Origin: Branchiostoma lanceolatum
Taxonomy: Eukaryota > Chordata > Leptocardii > Amphioxiformes > Branchiostomatidae
Length of the DNA stretch: 64,000 nt
NCBI RefSeq assembly: GCF_035083965.1
Contig: NC_089736.1
Location: 12,610,207 to 12,674,206 of the forward strand
Direction: 5' to 3'
Part shown: piece after piece, positions 41,441 through 53,200 of the stretch
Numbering within the stretch: the first letter of the stretch is position 1
How the letters are laid out: every line of letters begins with the position of its first letter
The notes under the pieces: generated by a model
Databases searched by the model: none
Told to the model about the DNA's origin: nothing
Seen by the model: the letters and a program-made list of their open reading frames with translations, nothing else
Made by a program: the position numbers and the translations under genes

Positions 41441-42198
41441 AGCGCTAGCCGTCCTCCCAAATTCTGATCAGACTTCTGCTTGAAAATCACCACACCACAT
41501 GAGTGTTGCACACGTCTCTCACTGAATACCCCTAGTTGGGGCATTTATTTCGCAGGGGCAGAAAGTTGGCTTCACACCGGCCAGGTTTCACTGCATATGA
41601 ATAAACTACACCATACCTAAGCAAACGTGACATTCCCCAAGTATCATTACATACGCCGAGGAATTTAGACTTGGGGTGGGGTGATGCTTATGTAGTTAAA
41701 ACGGAGCTTTAAGGTTGTTTGCACTTGTCAGTTCCCCACGTGTCATGCCCCACAAGTGACCGGAGCAAAGTACAACAAGGGCAAGGCGTGGCACGAAATG
41801 GTACAGACCGCCTTCTAAGAAACCCACCCTTGCAACTACCGCTGGTTACAACCAAAGAACGCCGCGTCGATTCTTCTAGATTTGACGTTTTATTCACTGG
41901 AGAAATTTTGAAGATTTAGGTATGTCAGCACACTCTAGATTGCGGCTACGAACACTACATACATGCTTCAGTTCATTCAACGACTCTCACGGTGGAATAC
42001 TTGATGAGATATTTCGTTCCTTGTGGAATTTGGATAACCTAACCTTGTCCTTCCGATGATATTTATAGCTTTAAAAATCGAATGGGAAATTATTGATCCA
42101 ATTCATGTGTTGTTGGGGTAAAAGGTGTAAGTACCAACTGATGGGGGTTAAGATATGTAATGAATTTGAACTGTAAAGAAAGATAGACTGAGACGCAC

Positions 42199-42202
<4 letters not shown>

Positions 42203-42262
<60 letters not shown>

Positions 42263-42300
42263 GAGCACACTTACACACACCGTCCCTACACGCACGCACA

Positions 42301-42352
<52 letters not shown>

Positions 42353-42430
42353 TGGAGAGATAAAAAGACAGATATTGACACATATACATTGCCGCACAAA
42401 GAGAAGCGGAGAGAGAGAGAGAGAGAGAGA
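42203..42430 (+). repeat. GA and CA microsatellites
   Basis: (GA)n at about 42203-42260, (CA)n at about 42292-42350 and a second (GA)n at about 42411-42430. Overlapping antisense frames made of Ser/Leu or Cys/Val are repeat artefacts. Confidence 0.9.
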
Positions 42431-42817
42431 TAGAGAAAGAGAGACAGGCAGACAGATCTGTCCCCATCCGTAATTTTCCTCCCTCCTATCTCAATTATAC
42501 TGCATGCTCCACTCTTACTATTTTCTCTCGAAAGACGAAAAGTTTCCCCCCTCATAAAACAGGTCACTATTGATTCACTACCTGCCTAAACCACCACTCA
42601 AATAACGACACAGTCTTTTGTAAAGTTGGCTGATTTATGTACATGTTTTGAGATATTTACCTACAGTTACAACGGCAATAACAGACTGACCTACCAGCAA
42701 CAATGGCAATGGTACACTTGACTTGACAAGTCTGAGGACTTGAGTTACGTTTACCACATACTTTTGAGTAATTTTCGCTGACAAAATCCTAACAATATTT
42801 TATTCTTCCCGATTGAG

Positions 42818-43098
42818 TGGCGTCGCGTTGGTATAAAGGTTGTGGTGTTTGGCATAGATCCTAGAGGTCCCGGGTTTGAATTCTCTGACATACCACTAAT
42901 GTTGTGCCCTTGGGAAAGTCACTTCATTTACACGGCTTTCCTCACTTCACCCAGGTGTAAAAAATGGGTACCTGACTTCGGTTGGGGAGGTAAAAGGCGG
43001 TGGAAGGAGAGGGATGGGCTCCGCCTTCCAATATCGTGCCGTAGACACCGTGGATAGCAACCACTGCCCCCATGGCCTCAAAAAGGCTATGGCACTTC
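42818..43098 (+). mobile_element. tRNA-headed SINE, near complete
   Basis: Head GGCGTCGCGTTGGTATAAAG, B box CCCGGGTTTGAATTC, body CCTTGGGAAAGTCACTTC and tail CCTCAAAAAGGCTATGGCAC. The most complete member of this family in the window. Confidence 0.7.
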
Positions 43099-43313
43099 TT
43101 TTGCTTTTACCTGATTTAGGGATCGAGTCTTAATCAACATGGCCGAAACATCGTCGACCACACACTGTAAATTTGAATCGGCACACAGTCAACCAACGCC
43201 TAGAATTTGGGTAATAGGTGATTTCTGTAAGACAATATTCAAACCATCACAAAGAGCATTGTAAAAGGGGGGTTACGATAAAAAGAACGTGGCGATCCTG
43301 TGTTCTCACTTTG

Positions 43314-43390
43314 GTCACGTACCACAGCGTAGTTGCTGGGGAACTGCGGTAGCAAAGCACTATGCGTCTCTGTCATTTTACTGATAACGT
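43314..43390 (+). promoter_or_regulatory. Upstream block shared by the two mucin genes, copy 1
   Basis: GTCACGTACCACA, then GGGGAACTGCGG, then CATTTTACTGATAACGTT, about 800-870 nt before the start codon. The same three motifs in the same order and near-equal spacing lie at 56754-56831, about 760-840 nt before the second mucin's start. Confidence 0.5.
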
Positions 43391-44183
43391 TTTACTTTGT
43401 TGTAATTACAAATATATTGCCTTGTCGACAGGAAAGACCTGTACAAGTCTAAGGAAAAGAAGACAACCACACTGTAGTTCTTAGAAGAATAGGTGAATCA
43501 GAGTTGCAAGTTTCCTTGATAACTTCCTTGTTTGACAACACTGTTTGTGAAAACGTAGATATTGCGGCAGTTGGCAATTTCCAAATATACATTGTTACGC
43601 TGTCGATACGGTAAACAAATGGTCTTTCGTCTCTGTGTGCTTTTACTCAGCACTGTTCAAATATGTCGTCATGGTCGACAGCGGGTTGTTGCTCTCACCA
43701 GGTGACGAGCAATTAAAGGATCTCAAAAGTTCGACAATGTATTACTCGAAATCTTTTTTGTTGAGAGTATTTTTCATACTTACCCAATCGTAACAGTCAA
43801 ATCCAGCGCACTCTATCTGCAAATATGAAATACGAAGTGTAACTTTTTTAAATTTTGTTTTTTGCATTCGCAGATAAACACAAGGAGAGCGCTTAATGAC
43901 TGTTTGGATAAATACTTGAATGTTGAAACAGTCCCCTAAAGCTTTCCTTGCGTGTTTTATTGACTTTATTGCGCAAAAGAAGTGCCACTCCCTAATTACT
44001 AGCCTACAAAGTACCAGGCGTCGTCTGGCAGTCAACACACTCGTTCCGTTTCCTTGTAGGACTGGTACTGCCATACGGAGATCTCTGGACAACTTTTCGT
44101 TTTTATAGAAACATTTGGATACGTAAAACCTGTAAAACTAAGGAGAAGACTTAACAAAGTCGGCAGCGAGTTTAAAAACCAAC

Positions 44184-44235
44184 ATGGAGTTCAAGAGTGT
44201 TTCTCTTCTACTTGTGACGGTGGCAGTTTTTCTCG
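44184..44235 (+). CDS. Mucin 1 exon 1: signal peptide
   Basis: 52 nt ending in phase 1 before GTAAGT. Encodes MEFKSVSLLLVTVAVFL, a short n-region and a hydrophobic core. Same length and phase as exon 1 of the neighbouring paralogue, which supports the start. Confidence 0.82.
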
Positions 44236-47200
44236 GTAAGTTGTTCCTGTTTTGCCGCTTTTTAAAATAGCTAGAGTATGCTATGAAATGAAGAAAGACT
44301 GAATGCAGCCGGAGGCTGTTTCCACAACCTCCGAGCCGCAGAATACAGTGGATCATCAGAGTATGCTATATTCTGTCATGGTTGAATATATTACTGACTG
44401 TTTAGCTGCTGATCTCTGACTAAACTGTTCAAACGGTACTTAGATTTGTGTATTCTCAGGTGATACTGCGTTGCAACGTAGACCGTATTCTTCTTTATCA
44501 CATTTTGCAACCTACGAATATACTCATAATCACACCTTTAAAGATAGAAAGATGAAACAGTAACAAATAGGTGTCGTTCTTTTATGGCTATCTATACTAC
44601 ACAAAGGGTTAAGTATACAGATTATAAGCGAACAAAGTACAGGTTATCATTGTCAACGCCTCAAACCAAATGTACATGTATAGAGTGTTCCCATATCCTT
44701 TATTCTCTTGTCTTTGATAAATGTACTTATAATTTCTAGACTGGGGACTTCAAAATGTGTATTAGTATCAACATAACAGAACTGAGTCAGCTTACAGATG
44801 TGGTTTTTGTGGCAGAGACTGCCATTCTCGAATAGGGCTGTTCAGCCATAATCGATGCTGTAGGGCTGCGGTGAATTGGGCTTTTACCATGGTCAATACT
44901 GACCGACGGAGCCATACATATCACATAGATAAACATTCAACTTACTTACATATTACTTGTTCGAAGAAAAGGGCTATACTACTGCAGATGTGGCCAAGTA
45001 AAACCTTAAAGCCAACCCAAAATAACAAGATTGGCGAGAAAGCCTGCACGTGGCTGTCTAGATATTGTTGCAGGAAAATATCTATATAATCAACAATCGA
45101 CTTTTATCGCAGAAAAATGATTTATCATCATGTTTAAGGAGGGTTTCCGCTGTCAATAATGTGTCCCTCGGTATAAAAAAAGTATGATGTCGAACTGTTA
45201 CTTTAATGACCTTAATTTACGGTAGACCCATTTAACTATTCTCCCTCCAGTTACAAAATGGAAACAGTAAGGTCTGTAAAGTAAGTAAAGTTGCAAATTA
45301 AATCTATTTCGTGTGTGTGTTGTGTCTTGACAGGGAATGTCAAAACTTGTTTTTCAAACATATTGTGAAGATTAGAACAGTTTCGTCACTCATGGCAGAA
45401 AAAAACACGAGTGTATTCACATGACATTGCAGAATTTGTTCCTGTACATAGGGTATGAATTGGGGAAACATTAACACGTTATGCCTCTACTACATATGGT
45501 ATACTGTGCGTAAAAAGATACCGCCGTGACACAAAAATTTTCCGAACGCCCAAAGGTCCACGTTCAAAGGTCGAAAAATACCTTGTATCAAATCTATTCG
45601 ATGAACAAAATTTACTAAGAATTACAGCGCGGTTTTATTCCAATGTAAATTTCGTGTATATCCTCTGCAGCAGGAAAAACAACGGCTGGCACGACACCTG
45701 ATCCAATGCCACCTGCATCTGGGGGAACAACACCTGACCCAATGACACCTGCATCTGGGGGAACAACACCTGACCCAATGCCACCTACATCAGGGGGAAC
45801 AACGCCTAACCTAATGCCACCTGCATCCGGGGGAACAACACCTGATCCATTGCCACCTGCATCTGGGGGAACAACACCTGACCCAATGCCATCTGCATCT
45901 GTGGGAACAACACCTGATCCAATGCCACCTGCATCAGGGGGAACAACACCTGATCCATTGCCACCTGCATCTGGAGGAACAACACCTGACCCAATGCCAC
46001 CTGCATCTGGGGGAACAACGCCTAACCTAATGCCACCTGCATCAGGGGGAACAACACCTGACCCAATGCCACCTACATCTGGGGGAACAACACCTGACTC
46101 AGTGCCACCTGCATCAGGGGGAACAACGCCTGACTCAGTGCCACCTGCATCAGGGGGAACAACACCTGATCAAATGCCACCTGCATCTGGGGGAACAACA
46201 CCTGATCCAGTGCCACCTGCATCTGGGGGAACAACACCTGATCCAATGCCACCTGCATCAGGGGGAACAACACCTGATCCAATGCCACCTGCATCAGGGG
46301 GAACAACACCTGACCCAATGCCACCTGCATCTGGGGGAACAACGCCTAACCTAACCTCACCTGCATCTGGGGGAACAACACCTGACTTAGTGCCACCTGC
46401 ATCAGGGGGAACAACACCTGATCCAATGCCACCAGCATCAGGGGGAACAACACCTGATCCAATGCCACCTACATCTGGGGGAACAACGCCTGACTCAGTG
46501 CCACCTGCATCCGGGGGAACAACACCTGATCCAATGCCACCAGCATCAGGGGGAACAACACCTGACCCAATGCCACCTGCATCAGGGGGAACAACACCTG
46601 ATCCAATGTCACCTGCATCAGGGGGAACAACACCTGATCCAACGCCACCTGCATCAGGGGGAACAACACCTGGCCCAATGTCACCTGCATCAGGGGGAAC
46701 AACACCTGATCCAATGCCACCTGCATCAGGGGGAACAACACCTGATCCAATGCCACCAGCATCAGGGGGAACAACACCTGGCTCACTGCCATCTGCATCA
46801 GGGGGAACAACACCTGATCCAATGCCACCTGCATCAGGGGGAACAACACCTGACCCAATGCCACCTGCATCAGGGGGAACAACACCTGATCCAATGCCAC
46901 CGGCATCTGGGGGTACAACACCTGATCCAGTGCCACCAGCATCTGGGGGAACAACACCTGATCCAATGCCACCTGCATCAGGGGGAACAACACCTGAACC
47001 AATTCCACCTGCATCAGGGGGAACAACACCTGACTCAGTGCCACCTGCATCAGGGGGAACAACACCTGATCCAATGTCACCTGCATCTGGGGGAACAACA
47101 CCTGATCCAATGCCACCTGCATCAGGGGGAACAACACCTGACCCAATGCCACCTGCATCTGGGGGAACAACACCTGATCCAATGCCACCTGCATCAGGGG

Positions 47201-50200
47201 GAACAACACCTGACTCAGTGCCACCTTCATCTGGGGGAACAACACCTGATCCAATGTCACCTGCATCAGGGGGAACAACACCTGACCCAATGTCACCTGC
47301 ATCAGGGGGAACAACACCTGACTCAGTGCCACCCGCATCAGGGGGAACAACACCTGATCCAATGCCACCTACATCAGGGGGAACAACACCTGACCCAATG
47401 CCACCTGCATCAGGGGGAACAACACCTGATCCAATGCCACCGGCATCTGGGGGAACAACACCAGATCCAGTGCCACCAGCATCAGGGGGAACAACACCTG
47501 ACCCAATGCCACCTGCATCAGGGGGAACAACACCTGATCCAATGCCACCGGCATCTGGGGGAACAACACCTGATCCAGTGCCACCAGCATCAGGGGGAAC
47601 AACACCTGATCCATTGCCACCTGCATCAGGGGGAACAACACCTGACTCAGTGCCACCTTCATCAGGGGGAACAACACCTGACCCAATGCCACCTGCATCA
47701 GGGGGAACAACACCTGGCTCACTGCCATCAGCATCAGGGGGAACAACGCCTGACTCAGTGCCACCAGCATCAGGGGGAACAACACCTGACTCAGTGCCAC
47801 CTGCATCAGGGGGAACAACGCCTAAACCAATGCCACCTGCATCAGGGGGAACAACACCTGACTCAGTGCCACCTGCAACAGGGGGAACAACGCCTAAACC
47901 AACGCCACCTGCATCAGGGGGAACAACACCTGACCCAAAGACCACAGCTGCAGAAGAAACGGAAGACACAACGCCTAAGACAGCAGGAGGAACAACAACT
48001 CCAGCAGTGACAGATGCCAAACCATCCACAACAAAGCCTCCGATACCAGAAAAAACTGGTTGGTGCAATTCTATCAATTTGTTTGCATATCTATATGTGT
48101 TTGAAATAGTGAATGTTCTACTTTCTGTCTGGTTTGTCAATGTATGTTATACAGTTAGTTTGGCTAACAGTGATATTAATAAGATTCTTGTATTTAAGAT
48201 GAAAGGTAGACTAAGACAAGGTGGAGTACCATGTGTAGACATTGGAAATGAAAATAGACCATTGACCTATAGAGGTATGCATATGTCACAGTAGAGATTG
48301 CAATTCAGGAGAATCTGAAATTCTCATAGAAGACATTGGAATTCCAATCTTTCCTGTGACAGATTGGAATTCTAATATTGAATTGGAATCTGAATATTGG
48401 CATTCCAATTTGTCCAATGCTAATTTCGAGCCTGAAGTGCTGTGTAACACAGAACTTGAGTTTGCTCCAATCTTGGCACTTTACCCCCTTGGCCAGTTAT
48501 AAGGCTTGTAGAGCCTTGACATATCTTTTTTGTGTGATGCAGTAGCTTTCCTTATTTTTCTGCCCAAGGCTGCTGACCTGCCCTTCAACAAATCTGTAGA
48601 ATTTTGCTTTCTGCTGCTCTTCAGCCATCACTTTTGCACGCTACTTTATGCTGTCACCTTGACATCAACTCTGGAACTGGCTTGGGAGGGAGGATTAATA
48701 TATCGAGTCACTAACGGAGACGTATGGGTATGTTGTACTGGGGTCTTGAAGTCACAGCTTTGGCGTGCTGCTTTGTTTTGCATGCCTTGTAGTAGATCAA
48801 TGTTCTTATGTGATGTGGTGGATTGAACTGGTGAGTAGTAATACAGGTAAGGCAGTGCGAATGATTCTCTGAGGAGCTTAAGCAGTGTAGAGTCCTAGTA
48901 GGTGACACATTTTCTTTATCATTTCCAATGCGCAAGCCATTTTCTTTGCGATTACTATGCTGCTCTTTGGTATGACTGTCCTAAATGAGGCACTAATCAA
49001 GAGTACTGCCTAGCTTGGAGTTTTGTTTCTTTAACTTGCTGAATGACTTAGTCGTTCGAGTGTAAGGTGAGTATTGGATTCTTTTTTTATTATTTTGGTT
49101 CACTTCCGACTGCCATTGACTTTGATTTGGGTGCGTTGGGAAATAACCTGTTCATTGAAACCCTGTCACTTATATGGTCCAACTCATCATGCAGGGTGGA
49201 AGTCATTGTTGAAATTGACAGTTCACATGTGTAGACAGAAGTATCATCAGCATAAGTAACTGAAGTTGACTCCTGTCTAGCTAGTGGTAGATCATTTGTG
49301 AAAAAAAAACCTGAAAAGAAGGGGACAACCCCCTTGCGGTACTCCACATATGTAATTTACCCGAAGGAAGAATTGGAGCCATTGTAGTTCACACTGCAAA
49401 CGTTGTGAGAGGTAGCTGTCCATCCATTTAAGTGCAGCTCTGCCGAATCCATAGCCTTGTAGTTTTTTGAGGAGGTACTCCTGATCAACCAAATCAAGCG
49501 CAGCCGAAAAGCTGAGGAAGAGCACTCCTATCAGGTTCCCATGGTCAATGTTACGGTATACCAATCAGCTACCATTTGAAGAAGAGCTTTACATGTGGAG
49601 TAGTTTTTTTTCTGAAGCCATGTTGGAATTCCAATCTGTCTTAGGAGAATCTGGAATTGTCTTTGGAGAAATTCCAATCCCTCCTAGGAGAATTTCAGAT
49701 TCTCCTGAATTTCAATCTCTACTGTGAAACATATAAGTGAAAATTTAGCCTCCTACAATAACCAGAAGTTTGTCATGCTAAATCTTTATTGAACCTTCCT
49801 TGGCTAATACAAATACAAAATGCAAAAGTTGAAGAAATTCGAATATTCAGTAGTTCTGTGAAGTCCAAATAATTTTAAGCTTTTGAAATGAACATGTATG
49901 GTAAGTAACTATTGTATATGCTTCTATACCTCCAATCATCAGAACCAGCGAAGCCCACAAAGATCGTAGCCTTTTCACTCAGCCTGGATGGTGATTTCGC
50001 GGATGTTGAGAACAACGAAGACGAACGTAGCCAACTGGAAGAAGCTTGCAAGGCAGAGGTAATCTAAACATTACTTGTTTCATTATTAGGCAACTTCTGA
50101 TGAAAAATCATCCAAATTACATTATTACAAAATGAATGCACAGTCCTAGCTTTGCACTATTAGATACTTTTCAAAACGCTGACATTCCAGAACAGATGGC

Positions 50201-53200
50201 AAAACTTCGATCACAGGTGGTCAGCGTGGAAAAATGATTTAGTGGCGCAATAAAACAAACATGGATGTGTCGATATCTTTACAGTAATGTATTTTGCCTC
50301 TTAAGTATGGTCAGGTTTTTCCATGTATGATAAAAGTATCATTTTTTCACAGCTAAGACGGGTGCATGGACAGCAAGCTGGTTTCAAAGATGTCCTTATT
50401 TTGGGATTTAGGTGAGTGATTCACCCTATAACCTATTTAGAAAGATGTAGGAAACCGACAACGTGTGAAACAAGTTCTTTTTTTTCTGAAACGCTTTTTT
50501 TTAGCTTCTATGGTCCATTGCGTTGCGTAATCTTAGTAAAAGGGCCATAATTTCTTGCCTGTAATCTATCGTGCTGGTCCAATGCTGTTTTCTGATGTTG
50601 TTTTGCAGCGACGGAAGCATTGTCGTGAGGTACATGGCCATCTTTGAAGGTGATAACGCGCCATCCAACCAAGAGATTGAACAGGAAACGGAAAGAATGA
50701 TTTTAAGTGGAAACTTCAGCATCGGAAACTACAGCATCCACAACGACTCATTCGTGCCCATAGAACCCACTGCGGAAGGTAAGAAGCCTGCCTTTATAAT
50801 TCACCAGGTTGTATTATTACAGCCAGTAGGTACCCATGTGAGTAATAAGGCTGTTGTAACGTGCTTGAGGCACCTCCTCGAACACGGGATCCCCGTTTTA
50901 CGTCTCTTCCGAAAGACGGTGCAGCTCCGACAAGGATACCCTTCCCGGGATTCGATCCGGGGTCTCCCGGATCCAACTAATTGGAAACAGGAGGCTACAG
51001 GGACATCCTGATAGCGACCACTTCAACGACAGTGACGCCAAAGATCATCAGATGCCCATTGAACTTTTGATACTGATGGTACAAAAATATGTCCTCCCCA
51101 TGTCTGTTGTTAAGGAATATCCTTCATAGGCAAGATTGTACTAAGCTCTTAACACCAATACCTACATCTAGCCTACGATGCACGCCAGGCCACGTCAAGA
51201 ACATATTGTGTACACATGTTTGACACTAGCGTTCCCTTCGCTACACTGAAAAACTAACGAAACTATTCTATCATGCCTCCCATAGTCATTACAGAAAGAC
51301 TTCAATGCAACATACGTTTTGTTAGTGAATGTAACACCAAGCCAGAAACTAAAATTGTGTCTGTATTTTGTATCAAACAGAAATAGCTAATGCTCAGCAG
51401 GATGGCCTATGCAGTCCAAGCTGTGGCGAGGGAGTTTGCAATGTCACAACAGCGTATGGGGTCTTGGTCGCTCAATGTGTGTGCAAGGAGAACTACTGCT
51501 TTAACAGCGGAACATGCGACTTCGACGGGGGTCCTAAATGCAGGTATGATGACGCATTCCTATGAGTTGTAATTACCAGAAACAATTAACTTTTCTTTTG
51601 CCTTTGTTTAGTTGTGATCCGAATGTCAAAAGAATATGCCTCTATCTCTATAGAATCTATTTAGTTACATTATGTGCAATTTTCTCGAATTTGTTCAGTG
51701 CCATTGAGCATGGCGATGTTTCACTGAAAAAGGAAATATGGATATCAAAAACCTGTGTAAAACAAACAACATTTTTCACTCACTGTTGTCTATTTTTTTC
51801 AATTCCTCTCAGGTGCGATGATGACCCTACCGGTTTCTACACTGGGGACAGATGCAACTTCTACGCCTCTCAGCCATTGGTCATCGGGGTGGGGGCCGGA
51901 GTAGGAGGCCTTCTACTCATCATCATCATCGCCCTCTCCATCTGTCTGTGCTGCCGACGTAACAAGAAAGGAGCCGACTTTGAAAGGTTTAGAAAGTTTT
52001 GATATATGTCAATTGATAACGATATGTTTAATAGCATATCTTCTTTTTTGGAGCCTAACTCAAAGTGCAATGCATCGTAATTCTTTTTGATAGCTAATAG
52101 ATCTAGACTAGATAGACTGGGTACCATCCGATCACAACAGGGGCGCCTACATTTCTACACTCGCTACCGTGATTCTTTTCTGAGTAGCGAGTGTAAGAGC
52201 CCCGGTAAAAATCGGATGGCACCCAGGCTGTAGATAAAAGTTGAATTTCAAAACCATTCACCGTGACTTGAAATATGATAAACACTTTTAAGATGTGTTG
52301 CCAATTGATGCTCCTGCGATTCCATTGTTCAATGTAGGCTTTACGTAGCATTGATCCTCCCTCTTTTGTCTGTTAAAAATATTGTTAAAGCAATTTGAAA
52401 TTCGTCATGTATTTTCCAGGCATCTTACGCCAGAGAATGGCTATTGGTCGCCGGATGAGAAAGTCCCGATGACGAAAGATACCCAGGACATAAATGACGA
52501 AATGCCTCTTTATAGGTAAGTGCCTGATAGTCTTCTCTCCATGACATACATGTGGCTACAGTGGTACTAAACAGAAGACTAGGCGGTTATCCAGACTGTA
52601 GTCCGACCCTCTTTGAGTACCGTGCATAGTCCAGTGGTTAGCGATCTTGCCTCTGGAACTAGAAGCCACGGGCTCGATCCCGGCTGTGTCGCTCACACGA
52701 CAAGCACACTACCGGAAAGGGTCGCAGTCCTTAGGACGGGACGTTAAGCCTTGGTCCACTCCTTGGTTCATTGTGCTCGTCGAAAAGAGCTAGGGGAATT
52801 TCCCCGGTACAATGAACCTGTAAATACTGTACATAACGTTTGTCTTCCTGTCACGACCAGTGGAAGATTAGCTCATCTGTTTATTGAGTTCATTTGAGCT
52901 AAACTGGTTCGAGATCACTTTCCTTTCCTTTTTTATGGTCCAAGAACAAGACAAGACTTGAAATATGTTCTGGTACATCGGGGATGCATCTGTTTGCTTC
53001 CACATTCGATAAATCTCTCATAGGCGCTCACCGCATGATTTCAGATTCTCTTAATACTGTAAATGCATTGTTCGCGTGGTTTTGATTCGTGGTAGGAAGA
53101 AAATTGAATGTTCGCGGTGGTTTTAAGCTTGCGTTTGAGACAATAGTAGAGGGCTTAGGAGAACAAAAATGTTCGCGGTGGTTTTAAGTTCGCGGCGAAG

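Larger units (their letters stand above)
34695..44183. other. Intergenic region between discoidin gene and mucin 1
   Basis: No supported gene in about 9.5 kb. It holds a degenerate Tc1/mariner element, a 156-159-nt tandem repeat, SINE fragments, one copy of a dispersed repeat, TTAGGG-like sequence and GA/CA microsatellites. The remaining sequence (37290-38800, 41450-42180, 43100-43300) shows only short open frames with no recognisable domain. Confidence 0.6.

Noticed and set aside
42071..42567. Ser/Leu and Cys/Val-rich minus-strand frames
   Set aside because: Translations of GA and CA microsatellites.
46469..47818. Further minus-strand frames of the type ALDQVLFPLMQV
   Set aside because: Third-frame reading of the same 36-bp repeat. 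The hydrophobic look is an artefact.
46170..48140. 656-codon open frame on the minus strand
   Set aside because: It is the antisense of the 36-bp mucin array, which has no stop in that frame. Composition is purely the repeat, with no start, splice or domain support.
50571..51011. 146-codon frame read straight through mucin 1 exon 5 into the intron
   Set aside because: The intron part comes from a SINE. The GTAAGA donor at 50779 and phase agreement with the exon at 51381 show that the exon ends earlier.
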